This document shows positions 1 through 8,446 of a DNA stretch of 64,000 nt, piece by piece; within the stretch, counting starts at the first letter, position 1; every line of letters starts with the position of its first letter. Origin of the DNA: JAJXXT01 sp963764465 (GTDB taxonomy: Bacteria; Pseudomonadota; Alphaproteobacteria; Acetobacterales; Acetobacteraceae); the NCBI GenBank assembly GCA_963764465.1, contig CAVXSO010000007.1, positions 186,001 to 250,000 of the forward strand. The letters are read 5' to 3'. The notes under the pieces are model-generated. The model searched no databases, was not told the origin of the DNA, and worked only from the letters and a program-made list of their open reading frames with translations. The translations under genes were made by a program, and so were the position numbers.

Positions 1-705
1 GACATGGACCGGTTCCGCCAGCGCCTGCGCGAGCGCGGCATCGCCGAGGTCGATCCGCCCAGGGGGATCGAGTCCAACGGGCTGTGGCTGCGCGATCCCG
101 AGGGGATCGCGATCGAGATCCGCGTCGCGGAAAAATCCTCGCCCAGCGACAAGACGCCGATGGCCATGGTGTCCGCGCCGGCGGGCACCGCGGCCGCGCC
201 AAGCCGGTCCCGCGTGCCCCCCGTGCGGCCGCGCCGGCTCGCGCATGCGCTGATGTTTTCCTCGGACATCAACCGCACCATCGGCTTCTACGAGGGCGTG
301 CTGGGGCTGCGCCTCTCGGATCGCTCAGGCGACGGCATCGCCTTCATGCACGGCATCCATGGCAGCGACCATCACATGGTCGCCTTCGCGCACTCCTCCG
401 CCGCGGGACTGCACCATCTGAGCTGGGACGTGGCCTCGGTCGACGAGATCGGGCTGGGCGCGATGCAAATGGCGGACAAAGGCTTCTCCGCCGGCTGGGG
501 GCTCGGGCGGCACGTGCTCGGCTCCAATTATTTTCATTACGTCCGCGATCCGTGGGGCAGCTGGTGCGAGTATTCCGCGGATATCGACTACATCCCCGCC
601 GACCAGGAATGGCAGAGCGGCGACCACCCCGGCGACGACGCGTTCTATGTCTGGGGCCCCAATCCACCCGCGGACTTCGTCGTCAACCACGAGGCCACGA
701 CCTGA
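1..705 (+). CDS. VOC-family (extradiol dioxygenase-like) protein, 5' end outside window
   Basis: The frame is open from base 1 and stops with TGA at 703-705, so the true N-terminus is missing; the ATG at 4 has nothing to mark it as the start. The left edge encodes the end of one vicinal-oxygen-chelate module (RDPEGIAIEIRV). A complete second module follows, with candidate metal ligands His in LAHALMF, His in LHHLSWD and Glu in WCEYSADID. Two-module VOC proteins include Fe(II) extradiol dioxygenases that open aromatic diols in the cytoplasm. The substrate cannot be read here, and glyoxalase-like or isomerase members of the same fold remain possible. It is convergent with pyrE, 65 bases away. 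Confidence 0.8.
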   Translation, partial: DMDRFRQRLRERGIAEVDPPRGIESNGLWLRDPEGIAIEIRVAEKSSPSDKTPMAMVSAPAGTAAAPSRSRVPPVRPRRLAHALMFSSDINRTIGFYEGVLGLRLSDRSGDGIAFMHGIHGSDHHMVAFAHSSAAGLHHLSWDVASVDEIGLGAMQMADKGFSAGWGLGRHVLGSNYFHYVRDPWGSWCEYSADIDYIPADQEWQSGDHPGDDAFYVWGPNPPADFVVNHEATT

Positions 706-770
706 GCGTGGCGATCACCGCCGTGCCCACCCGAGGAGGCATGCCCGGAGCCTGAGGGATCGTCCGTGCG

Positions 771-1490
771 CTATTCCTCGCCGCGTTTCGCCTGTGCCGG
801 GCTGGTGATCCCGCCATGGGCGCCGGACCAGGCCACGGGATCTTCAAGGAAGCGGCGTACCTCACCCAGCGCGCTCTCCGCGAAATACGGGCGCTCGCGG
901 CAGGCATCGAGCACGTCCCACCAGGTGCAGAGGTGGTGCAGCGCGATGTCCATCGAGGCGAGAGTCTCGAAGCTGCCGGGGAAGACACCGTAGAAGAACA
1001 CCACGAAGGTGTGGTTGACGATGGCGCCCGCCTCGCGCAGCGCGTTGGCAAAGCGGATCTTGCTCGCACCATCGGTGGTGAGGTCCTCGACCAGCAGCGT
1101 ACGCTTGCCTTCCGGCACGTCGCCCTCGATCAACGCGTTGCGCCCGAAGCCCTTTGGCTTTTTCCGTACATAGGCCATCGGCGCCATCATCCGGTCGGCG
1201 ATCCAGGCGGCGAAGGGGATGCCCGCGGTCTCGCCGCCGGCCACCACCTCGATAGTTTCGAAACCGATATGACGACCGATCTTGTCCACCGCCAGCTCGC
1301 AGATCTTGGCCCGCGCGCGCGGGAAATAGATGATGCGCCGGCAGTCGATATAGACCGGCGACTTCCAGCCGCTGGTGAAGGTGTAGGGCTCCTCCGGGCG
1401 GAAATTGACCGCCTTGATCTCGAGCAGGATGCGCGCGGCAGTGAGCGCCGCGTCCCGGTCCCAGTCGCTGGTGTGGTGCTTTTCCATCAT
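771..1490 (-). CDS. pyrE: Orotate phosphoribosyltransferase
   Basis: Transfers the phosphoribosyl group of PRPP to orotate to make orotidine 5'-phosphate, the fifth step of UMP synthesis, in the cytoplasm. The PRPP-binding loop is visible as LLVEDLTTDGASK, a slight variant of the family VEDxxTTGGS pattern, and the N-terminal part has FTSGWKSPVYIDCR, typical of PyrE. The open frame extends to 1547, but AAGGAG at 1495-1500 lies just before a double ATG (1490 and 1487), so the start is one of these two; the 239-residue form is given. It is divergent from the dehydrogenase gene that begins at 1635, with a spacer of about 145 bases that must hold both promoters. Confidence 0.93.
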   Translation of the reverse strand: MMEKHHTSDWDRDAALTAARILLEIKAVNFRPEEPYTFTSGWKSPVYIDCRRIIYFPRARAKICELAVDKIGRHIGFETIEVVAGGETAGIPFAAWIADRMMAPMAYVRKKPKGFGRNALIEGDVPEGKRTLLVEDLTTDGASKIRFANALREAGAIVNHTFVVFFYGVFPGSFETLASMDIALHHLCTWWDVLDACRERPYFAESALGEVRRFLEDPVAWSGAHGGITSPAQAKRGEE

Positions 1491-1634
1491 CCCTCTCCTT
1501 CCCGCCCCTCCTAATGGTGGCCGGGCGGCGCGTCCATGGGCGCCCATCGGGCACGCCCGCTGGCAGCACCGCCGGCAAGCGATTGACCCGCGCGGGCCAG
1601 CGCCTTAGGCCGGATAGCAACAGGAGGAACGGCG

Positions 1635-2705
1635 ATGGCGAAGCGCTACCGGATCGCGGTAATCCCCGGCGACGGGATCGGCAAGGAGACCGTGCCCGAG
1701 GGGCTGAAGGTGCTGGACGCGGCGGCGCGGCGCTTCGGCTTCGAGCTCGCCGAGACGCATTACGACTGGTCCTGCGAGACCTGGAAGAAGACCGGATCGA
1801 TGATGCCGGCCGACGGGCTCGACCGGCTGCGCGAGGCCGACAGCATCTTCCTCGGCGCCGTGGGCTGGCCGGAAGTGCCGGACCATGTCTCGCTCTGGGG
1901 CCTGCTGATCCCCATCCGCCGCGGCTTCGACCAGTACGTGAACCTGCGCCCCTGCCGGCTGATGCCCGGCGCCACGACGCCGCTCGCCGGCCGCACGGCG
2001 GCGGACATCGACTTCTACGTGGTGCGCGAGAACACCGAGGGCGAGTACAGCGCCACCGGCGGGCGCAGCTTCGAGGGCACGGTCCGCGAGATGGCGGCCC
2101 AGGTCTCCATCTTCACCCGCCACGGCTGCGACCGGGTGATGCGCTATGCCTTCGAACTCGCGCGCACGCGGCCGAAGAGGCACCTCACCTCCGCCACCAA
2201 ATCCAACGGCATCACTGTCACCATGCCATACTGGGACGAGCGCTTCGCGGCGATGGCAAAGCACTACCCCGACATCCGCACCGACCAGTTCCACATCGAC
2301 ATCCTGTGTGCGCATTTCGTGCAGCACCCTGACTGGTTCGACGTGGTCGTCGGCTCCAACCTTTTCGGGGACATCCTCTCGGACCTCGGGCCGGCGGTCG
2401 CGGGCTCCATCGGCATCGCGCCCTCGGCCAACATCAACCCCGAGCGCACCGCGCCCTCGATGTTCGAGCCGGTGCACGGCTCGGCGCCGGACATCGCGGG
2501 CAAGCATATCTGCAACCCGATCGGCCAGGTCTGGGCCGGCGCCATGATGCTCGAACACCTCGGCGAGAAGGCGGCGGCGGACGCCATTGTCCGCGCCATC
2601 GAGGTGCTGCTGGGCGACGGCGGGCCGCGCACCCGCGACATGGGCGGCCAGGCCGGCACGGCCGAGGTGGGCGAGGCGCTCGCCCAGATCGTGGCCGCCG
2701 GTTGA
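1635..2705 (+). CDS. ttuC: Tartrate / D-malate dehydrogenase (isopropylmalate dehydrogenase superfamily)
   Basis: A 356-residue NAD-dependent beta-decarboxylating dehydrogenase. It has the N-terminal IAVIPGDGIGKETVPEG loop, the substrate Arg region NLRPCRLMPG, the RENTEGEYS loop, the metal-binding Asp run GDILSDLGP, and the nucleotide loop EPVHGSAPDIAGK. LWGLLIPIRRGFDQYVNLRP is characteristic of tartrate dehydrogenase / D-malate dehydrogenase rather than LeuB. These enzymes oxidise tartrate or D-malate with Mg/Mn and NAD+. AGGAGG at 1622-1627 fixes the ATG at 1635. Preference between tartrate and D-malate cannot be decided from sequence alone. A small gene follows 32 bases later and may share its transcript. 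Confidence 0.88.
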   Translation: MAKRYRIAVIPGDGIGKETVPEGLKVLDAAARRFGFELAETHYDWSCETWKKTGSMMPADGLDRLREADSIFLGAVGWPEVPDHVSLWGLLIPIRRGFDQYVNLRPCRLMPGATTPLAGRTAADIDFYVVRENTEGEYSATGGRSFEGTVREMAAQVSIFTRHGCDRVMRYAFELARTRPKRHLTSATKSNGITVTMPYWDERFAAMAKHYPDIRTDQFHIDILCAHFVQHPDWFDVVVGSNLFGDILSDLGPAVAGSIGIAPSANINPERTAPSMFEPVHGSAPDIAGKHICNPIGQVWAGAMMLEHLGEKAAADAIVRAIEVLLGDGGPRTRDMGGQAGTAEVGEALAQIVAAG

Positions 2706-2737
2706 AAACCCGCGCTCCCGTCCTCTATGTAAGGCGG

Positions 2738-2977
2738 ATGGGACACGAAAGCACGATCGTCCGGCGCTGCGAGCGCGCGGTGGTGACCGCGTATCGCGAG
2801 CTGCGCGGGCGCGACACGCCGGACCCGCTGGCATTCCAGGCCTGCACGACGCTGTACCGCATCCACCACCCCGAGGCCTCGCTGTCCGAGGCGCGCCGGC
2901 TGGTGGCGGAATGGATCGACCACCACGTGGTCCGGCAGGACAGCGGACCGACGCCGGGCTGCGACTGCCCTCCCTGA
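2738..2977 (+). CDS. Hypothetical small protein (79 aa)
   Basis: The frame begins at a TTG overlapping the dehydrogenase stop, but ATG 2738, preceded by AAGGCGG, is the more natural start. I do not recognise the family. The product is soluble and charged, has no signal peptide or membrane segment, and ends with CDCPP. A central stretch, DPLAFQACTTLYRIHHPEAS followed by LSEARRLVAEWIDHH, looks like two amphipathic helices. It sits directly behind the tartrate/malate dehydrogenase and is convergent with the racemase gene. Codon use matches its neighbours, which supports it as a real gene. Confidence 0.55.
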   Translation: MGHESTIVRRCERAVVTAYRELRGRDTPDPLAFQACTTLYRIHHPEASLSEARRLVAEWIDHHVVRQDSGPTPGCDCPP

Positions 2978-3014
2978 CCGGACCCGGCCGGGCTCGCCCG
3001 GCCCGAAGCCGGTC

Positions 3015-3773
3015 CTAATCCGCGGCCGCGCGCGCCGCGCCGGCGCTCTCCAGCAGGCCGGGCTTGGCCCAGCGGATCGCGGCCAGCGCCAGCGCGTCGA
3101 TCGTGTCGACCAGCGGAATGCCGATCTCGCCATAGGGCCCGGCCAGGAGACCGAGCGGGATCTCCGTGCAGCCCAGCACCACGGCCCCGGCGCCACGGGC
3201 GGCGAGCGAACGCGCGACGGTGGCGAGCGGCGCATAAGCCTCGGCCACGCGGTTGGCCTTCACCATCGCGATCGCCGGCGTGACGGAGGCGGCCATTTCC
3301 TCACGGCTGGGCTCGATGCAGCGCCAGCCCAGTTCCTCGAACCGGTCCTGGTAGAGCCGCATGGCGAGCGTCGTCGCGGTTCCCATCAGGCCGACCGTGG
3401 TGCCGCTTGTTCCACCAACCGGCAACGCATGGCGCAGTTCCGCCGCCGCCGCCTCCACGATGTGCAGGATCGGCAGTCCCTCGCCCTTCATCTGGTCGTA
3501 CCAGCCATGCGCCGTGTTGCAGGGAATGGCGACCGCCCCGCAGCCCGCCTGCTGCAGCCCGCGGAGGCCTCGCCGCAGCCACGGCCAGGGGTCCTCCGTG
3601 CCAGGGTCGCGCAGGCGCGGCGGCACGCGCGGGTCCGACCACAGCACGGCGGGGATCTGGTCCTGGTCGCGCGTGGCGGGAGTGAGCAGTGTGAGGCGCG
3701 CCATGAAATGCGCGCTCGCCAGCGGCCCCATGCCGCCGAGCACACCAAGGATGCGTTCACCGTTCTCGACCAT
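3015..3773 (-). CDS. Aspartate/glutamate racemase family protein
   Basis: A 252-residue cytoplasmic racemase-fold protein. ILGVLGGMGPLASAHF at the N-terminus and the two catalytic-cysteine motifs PCNTAH and GCTEIPL are the hallmarks of the cofactor-independent Asp/Glu racemase family, in which two cysteines exchange the alpha proton. The paired cysteines are intact, so activity is expected. Substrate (Asp, Glu, or a hydantoin as in the related hydantoin racemases) cannot be assigned. ATG 3773 is chosen because the homologous part begins a few residues later; the open frame upstream of it is non-homologous and overlaps the divergent phosphodiesterase gene. Confidence 0.85.
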   Translation of the reverse strand: MVENGERILGVLGGMGPLASAHFMARLTLLTPATRDQDQIPAVLWSDPRVPPRLRDPGTEDPWPWLRRGLRGLQQAGCGAVAIPCNTAHGWYDQMKGEGLPILHIVEAAAAELRHALPVGGTSGTTVGLMGTATTLAMRLYQDRFEELGWRCIEPSREEMAASVTPAIAMVKANRVAEAYAPLATVARSLAARGAGAVVLGCTEIPLGLLAGPYGEIGIPLVDTIDALALAAIRWAKPGLLESAGAARAAAD

Positions 3774-3816
3774 GGCCCGAATCTCACCGATGCTGCGCGA
3801 GACGCAAGAGGGACAC

Positions 3817-4689
3817 ATGCGAAAGATCGGGATCCCCGGAATCGAAATCCAGGGCCACCGCGGCGCGCGCGGGCTGTGGCCGGAGAACACGGCGGCGGGG
3901 TTCCGCCGGACGGTCGCGCTCGGCGTGGACAGCATCGAGACCGATGTCGCGGTAACGGCGGATGGGGTCGCGGTGCTGCATCACGACCCCGCGCTGCACC
4001 CGGACATGGCGCGGCTGGGCGACAGGTGGATCAAGCCGCCGGGCCCGGCCATCGCCGGCATGACCCTGGCGGAGCTGCGCCGCTACGACGTCGGGCGGCT
4101 GCGGCCAGGCAGCGCGCTCGCCGCGCGCTTCCCGCGCCTGGTGGCGACCGACATGCTGGGCGTGCCGACGCTCACGGAGGGTCTCGCGGCCAGCGCGCCG
4201 GCGGTGCTCGACGTCGAGATCAAGACGTTTCCGGACGGCCGGCAAAAGACCGCCGCGCCGGACACGATGGTGGACCTCGTGGTGGCGGCGGCGGTGGCGG
4301 CGGGGGCGATGGACCGGCTCGTGGTGCGCAGCTTCGACTGGCGGGCGCTGCGGCACCTGCGGCTGCATTTTCCTGCCGTGCCCTGCGCCGTGCTGACCAG
4401 CCCCGATACGTCCAACGCGACCTGGTGGGACGGAATCGAGCCGGGCGAGAGCGTGGCCGCCACCGTCGCGGGCTTCGCCGGCACGGGCGCCACCTGGGCG
4501 CCGGAATGGCAGAGCATCGCGGAGGCGGAAGTCGCGGCCGCGCACGCGCTGGGGCTGCGCGTGGTGCCGTGGACCGTGAACGACCCAGCGGCGATGCGCC
4601 GCCTGCTGGCCTGGGGTTGCGACGGGCTGTGCACGGACGAGCCGGACGTGGCGCTCGCCGTGCGCGCGGAGCTCAGCGCGCGGGCATGA
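3817..4689 (+). CDS. Glycerophosphodiester phosphodiesterase
   Basis: Hydrolyses glycerophosphodiesters to sn-glycerol-3-phosphate and an alcohol. The 290-residue protein has the GDPD signature in order: GHRGARGLWPENTAAGF (catalytic His and the metal-binding PEN), SIETDVAVTADGVAVLHHDP (metal-binding Glu/Asp and second His), VEIK in the middle of the TIM barrel, and VVPWTVND near the end. No signal peptide is visible, so it resembles cytoplasmic UgpQ more than periplasmic GlpQ. ATG 3817 is preceded by AAGAGGG. It starts 44 bases from the divergent racemase start and overlaps the next, convergent gene by 17 bases. Confidence 0.9.
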   Translation: MRKIGIPGIEIQGHRGARGLWPENTAAGFRRTVALGVDSIETDVAVTADGVAVLHHDPALHPDMARLGDRWIKPPGPAIAGMTLAELRRYDVGRLRPGSALAARFPRLVATDMLGVPTLTEGLAASAPAVLDVEIKTFPDGRQKTAAPDTMVDLVVAAAVAAGAMDRLVVRSFDWRALRHLRLHFPAVPCAVLTSPDTSNATWWDGIEPGESVAATVAGFAGTGATWAPEWQSIAEAEVAAAHALGLRVVPWTVNDPAAMRRLLAWGCDGLCTDEPDVALAVRAELSARA

Positions 4690-5305
4690 AATGCGCGTTG
4701 GCGGAGGCACGGGCGAACAGCGCGCGCACCGCCGGGTTGCGCGGCGCATCAGCGTCCACCAGCGCATCCATCGGCATGAAGAACTCATGCGTGTGCGGCA
4801 CCTGGCTGGCGGCAAACCCCGCATAGTGGTGCTGCTTCAGCGCGTAGAGCACACGCACGTCACGCACCGGCAGGACCAGCGGCCGGATCGGCTCCTCCGT
4901 GATGATGCCGGTGGCGCGCCAGCGTGGCGTGGTGTCGTTGGTGCTGACCGCCGCGAGCAGCCACGGCACCGGGCAGACGGCCATCAGCGAATGCGTGCTG
5001 GGGGCGAAGCGCGAGCGCTTGTCCAGCAGGTTGGGCAGGGTGCCGCACGCCTCGATCGCCAGGATGTCCGCGAAGGGCTCGGCCGGCGTGCCGCCGAAGT
5101 TGAGCCACAGCCCGTCCGGAAGCGTGCGCATCCGGTCGCTGCCTGGCAGCTTGAGATAGGGCTCGTGCGCGTTGGCGATTTCGGCGGGACGGCCGCGCAG
5201 CCAGGCGTCCGGCGCGCCATGCCCGCCGGTGGCGCCGGGCGGCCGCTGCGGCCAGGTACGCAGGCGCGCCCGCACAAGTGAATCAAGGCTCCGGTAGCCC
5301 GGCAT
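4673..5305 (-). CDS. Uncharacterised 210-residue protein
   Basis: I do not recognise this protein. ATG 5305 is supported by GGGAG upstream. The product looks soluble, with no signal peptide or clear membrane span, and is rich in Pro and Trp. Notable segments are PDGLWLNFGGTPAEPF, ILAIEACGTLPNLLDKRSRF and LYALKQHHYAGFAASQ; LAIEACGTL..LLDKRSRF suggests a protein that takes up a defined globular fold rather than a chance frame. It is convergent with the phosphodiesterase gene and is preceded by the AT-rich, palindrome-bearing region 5330-5590, which may hold its regulatory sites. Confidence 0.65.
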   Translation of the reverse strand: MPGYRSLDSLVRARLRTWPQRPPGATGGHGAPDAWLRGRPAEIANAHEPYLKLPGSDRMRTLPDGLWLNFGGTPAEPFADILAIEACGTLPNLLDKRSRFAPSTHSLMAVCPVPWLLAAVSTNDTTPRWRATGIITEEPIRPLVLPVRDVRVLYALKQHHYAGFAASQVPHTHEFFMPMDALVDADAPRNPAVRALFARASANAHFMPAR

Positions 5306-5865
5306 GCGAATCTCCCTTGACCGAAACTTCGTCGCGGAATGAGACGGAACTACGACGAATCCAGTCACTTTCGTGTGACATTGGGCAGAAAATCACGAAT
5401 CCTTCAGAACTCAAACTTTTTTTACCGATTCGCATGATGATTCGAACGTTACGAACCGGATTCAAACGTTTCGGAGTCGTCAAAATAACGTCATTGTTTC
5501 TATTTTTTTGATAACAGCGTGATCCGAGGTCGCGCAAATCCGCCACCGCCTGACCCGATAGCAAGGTGACGCGCACGTCACGCGAAACGTTCGTTTGACG
5601 AAACCCTGCCGCGGCCTGAACGCGCGGCGCCGTGGCCATTCGCACGCCCAGCCCGGCCAGGAATAACGCTCGCCGAGTGCACGCCCACGCCAGCCAACCG
5701 AGGAGCCGGCTCAGGGCCCTGCACGCCGGGCACCAGAACGCGATCCGGCCGGGTGTCTCCACCCAGCCGGACGCTGGCGCTCAGGAAATCAGGGTCTCCG
5801 GGAGGCCACGGTTCGGCCGGGCGCAAGCGCCTTGCGCGTGCTTCCGGCCGGACGCCGCCCGGGAA
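5306..5865. other. 560-base intergenic region with an AT-rich island
   Basis: No convincing gene. The part 5330-5515 is strikingly AT-rich for this genome, with runs of T and A (5416-5423, 5503-5510). Three AACGTT hexamers lie at 5445, 5465 and 5586, plus AACGTC at 5487; the first two are 20 bases apart and sit in near-palindromes (TTCGAACGTTACGAA and AAACGTTT). A perfect inverted repeat GTGACG-4-CGTCAC lies at 5566-5581. Open frames on both strands here have no recognisable features. It probably carries the promoter and operators of the minus-strand gene ending at 4673; 5600-5865 is GC-rich and featureless. Confidence 0.5.
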
Positions 5866-7173
5866 TCAGCGGCGATCGGTGGGGACGTAGTCGCGCTGGC
5901 CGGCGCCGGTATAGACCTGCCGCGGGCGGCCGATGCGCTGCGACGGATCCTCGATCATCTCCTTCCATTGGCTGATCCAGCCGACGGTGCGCGCCACCGC
6001 GAACAGCACGGTGAACATGCTGGTGGGAAAGCCCATCGCCTTGAGGATGATGCCAGAATAGAAATCGACGTTCGGATACAGCTTGCGGCTGACGAAGTAG
6101 TCGTCGCTGAGCGCGATGCGCTCCAGCTCCTGCGCGAGGTCGAGCAGCGGGTCATCCTTGATGCCGAGCTCGTCCAGCACCTCGTGGCAGGTCTGCTGCA
6201 TGATCTTCGCGCGCGGATCGTAGTTCTTGTAGACGCGGTGACCGAAGCCCATCAGCCTCGCATGCCCGTCCTTGTCCTTCACCTTGGCGAGGAAGTCCGG
6301 GATGTTCTTCACATGGCCGATCTCGCCCAGCATCTTGAGCACCGCCTCGTTGGCGCCGCCATGCGCCGGGCCCCAGAGGCTGGCGATGCCGGCGGCGATG
6401 CAGGCGAACGGGTTGGCGCCGGTGGAGCCGGCGAGGCGCACGGTGCTGGTGGAGGCGTTCTGCTCGTGGTCCGCGTGCAGGATCAGGATCCGATCCATCG
6501 CGCGCGTCAGGATCTCGTTGTCCCGCCAGGGCTCCGCCGGCACCGCGTTCATCATGTAGAGGAAGTTCGCGGCGTAGCCGAGGTCGTTGCGTGGATACAC
6601 GAAGGGCTGGCCGATCGAATACTTGTAGGCCCAGGCGGCGATCGTCGGCAGTTTCGCGATCAGGCGGAAGGCGGAGATGCGCCGCACCTCCGGATCGTTG
6701 ATGTCGAGGCTGTCGTGGTAGAAGGCGGAAAGCGCGCCCACGACCCCGCAGAGCACCGCCATCGGGTGCGCGTCGCGGCGGAAGCCGTCGTAGAAGCGGC
6801 GCAGCTGTTCGTGCACCATGGTGTGGCGCATGATCCCGCGGTCGAACGCGGCGCGCTCCGCGGCGTTGGGAAGCTCCCCGTTCAGCAGCAGGTACGCGAT
6901 CTCCAGGAACGTCGATTTCTCGGCGAGCTGCTCGATCGGGTAGCCGCGGTACAGCAGCACGCCCTGGTCGCCGTCGATATAGGTGATCTTGCTCTCGCAG
7001 GCCGCGGTGCCGCCGTAGCCGGGGTCGTACGTAAAGATGCCAAGATCCGAGTAGAGCTTGCGAATATCGGCAACCGCCGGGCCGATCGTGCCGGCGATCA
7101 GCGGCAGCTCCGCCGAGCGGTTGCTGCCATCCATCGTCACCGTGACCTTGGCTTTCGTCGCCACGTCGTTCAT
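5866..7173 (-). CDS. gltA: Citrate synthase
   Basis: Condenses acetyl-CoA and oxaloacetate to citrate, the entry step of the TCA cycle. The 435-residue length and sequence fit the proteobacterial hexameric type. Catalytic residues are visible: His in HADHEQNAS (about residue 232), His in MGFGHRVYKNYDPRAK (about 309) and Asp in NVDFYSG (about 370). ATG 7173 follows AGGAG at spacing 6. It stands alone, with the promoter expected in 7174-7334. No terminator-like T tail was found directly after it. Confidence 0.96.
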   Translation of the reverse strand: MNDVATKAKVTVTMDGSNRSAELPLIAGTIGPAVADIRKLYSDLGIFTYDPGYGGTAACESKITYIDGDQGVLLYRGYPIEQLAEKSTFLEIAYLLLNGELPNAAERAAFDRGIMRHTMVHEQLRRFYDGFRRDAHPMAVLCGVVGALSAFYHDSLDINDPEVRRISAFRLIAKLPTIAAWAYKYSIGQPFVYPRNDLGYAANFLYMMNAVPAEPWRDNEILTRAMDRILILHADHEQNASTSTVRLAGSTGANPFACIAAGIASLWGPAHGGANEAVLKMLGEIGHVKNIPDFLAKVKDKDGHARLMGFGHRVYKNYDPRAKIMQQTCHEVLDELGIKDDPLLDLAQELERIALSDDYFVSRKLYPNVDFYSGIILKAMGFPTSMFTVLFAVARTVGWISQWKEMIEDPSQRIGRPRQVYTGAGQRDYVPTDRR

Positions 7174-7334
7174 TCGCCGCTCCTGTCCGGGTTTGGGCCA
7201 CCCATCAGGCGGCCTTGCTGCAGAGCACAAAACTAGGATCGCCAGGCGGCGCGCGCAACCTCCGCCGCCGGCGATCGGAAGCCTGCTTCACATATTGATA
7301 CGCACCAACGTGCTGAGACCGGGTTAACCCCGCG

Positions 7335-7886
7335 TCAGGCGCCGGCCAGCGCGCGGGGGGTTAGAATCAGGCGCAGGCGCGCCCTGCCCCACGAAAGTGT
7401 GTCCCAGCCGCCAGGAATCGTGAACTCCGTGAGGCAGGCGGTGGGGTAGGCGGCGCGCATCGCCACCTCCGCCTCGCCGCCGGCGCCATCGGCCAGGAGG
7501 CGCGCGGCCTCGTGCAGACCAGGATTGTGCCCGATGACCATCGCGCTGCGCACGCTGGGGCCGAGCTGGCGCAGCGCCGCGAGGATCTGTTCCGGCCCGG
7601 CCATGTAGAGCGAGTCCATCGGCTCGATCAGCGGCATGTCGTCCCAGGGTTCCAGCGCCTCCAGCGTCTGCAGGGTGCGACGGGCGGAGGAGACGAGCAC
7701 CACCTCCGGCGCCAGGCCGCGGGCGCGCATGGCCGAGCGCATCGCCGCCGCGTCCGCCCGCCCGCGCGGGTCCAGCGGGCGCGCATGGTCGGAAGCATCG
7801 CTGGTGTGCGGCGCCGCCTTGGCGTGGCGCAGCAGCAGCAACTGGCGCAGGGCTTGAATCGTTGCCTCCCTCGAACGCCGGATCAT
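7335..7886 (-). CDS. SixA-type histidine phosphatase
   Basis: A 183-residue histidine phosphatase superfamily member. It has the N-terminal LLLLRHAKAAPH (phospho-accepting His in RHA), SSARRTLQTLEAL, and the second catalytic His in VIGHNPGLHEAARLL, the arrangement seen in SixA. SixA removes phosphate from phosphohistidine in phosphotransfer proteins; related small members act on other phosphoesters, so the substrate is uncertain. ATG 7886 has no good ribosome site, and the start could lie slightly inside. It is followed by gltA on the same strand after about 160 bases. Confidence 0.82.
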   Translation of the reverse strand: MIRRSREATIQALRQLLLLRHAKAAPHTSDASDHARPLDPRGRADAAAMRSAMRARGLAPEVVLVSSARRTLQTLEALEPWDDMPLIEPMDSLYMAGPEQILAALRQLGPSVRSAMVIGHNPGLHEAARLLADGAGGEAEVAMRAAYPTACLTEFTIPGGWDTLSWGRARLRLILTPRALAGA

Positions 7887-8179
7887 GGCATGCCGGCCGG
7901 ACGTTGTCGCGGGGTTCCAGCGGCCGCGGGGACATGCCGATGGCGGATCTGCCGCGCGAGCAAACGGGCCCGCCGACGCGCCATGACGCGCACCCAGTTC
8001 GGCGCCGGCGGTGCCGGGCGAGCCCCGCGAGGCGACGCGCTCGCAGACGCCACGGCGAAGGCGCCGGTGCCGCTCGCCGCGGCGGTGGCACGCGCCCCAT
8101 GTGTCGCAACACAAGCCGAGGCCTGTGCCCCGGACATGCGCCACGTCGCGGCGCGCCGCGCGCCCCCTTCCACGGGGCC
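7887..8179. other. Intergenic region without a recognisable gene
   Basis: About 290 GC-rich bases between the SixA-type gene and the truncated acyl-CoA synthetase tail. Several frames are open by base composition only; their translations are Arg/Ala-rich and carry no motif. No tRNA, hairpin with T tail or repeat was seen. It may be decayed sequence belonging to the rearranged block to its right. Confidence 0.4.
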
Positions 8180-8425
8180 CTAGGCCGGGGCGTGCCCCTC
8201 CACCGCCGCGAGACGGGTCTTGAGCAGGCGGTGCTGGATCTTGCCGGTCGCGGTGCGCGGCATTTCCGTTTCGTTGATGAAACCATAGGATTTCGGCCGC
8301 TTGTAGCCGGCGAGCCGCGTGGCGCACCAGGCGGCGAGTGCCGCCTCGTCCACGCCCGCCCCGTCATGGACGACGACCACGGCATGCACCGCCTCGCCCC
8401 ATTTCACGTCGGCCCGGCCGATCAC
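8180..8425 (-). pseudogene. C-terminal remnant of an acyl-CoA synthetase (AMP-binding enzyme)
   Basis: The minus strand from about 8425 to the stop at 8180 encodes the classic C-terminal domain of an acyl-CoA/AMP-forming ligase: EVIGRADVKWGEAVHAVV, then YKRPKSYGFI, then the A10 motif PRTATGKIQHRLLKTRL with its catalytic Lys. The N-terminal adenylation domain, more than 400 residues in intact enzymes, is absent. Upstream of 8425 the frame reads through the antisense of another broken gene. This is a truncated relic and not a functional ligase. Its left part is intact to the normal end, so the loss was a single event at its right side. Confidence 0.8.
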
Positions 8426-8446
8426 CTCGAGGTCCACGACCAGGCG

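Noticed and set aside
5283..5762. Minus-strand frame with a Cys-rich start upstream of the unknown gene
   Set aside because: It runs through the AT-rich palindrome region, lacks a ribosome site and has no recognisable sequence; not supported as a gene.
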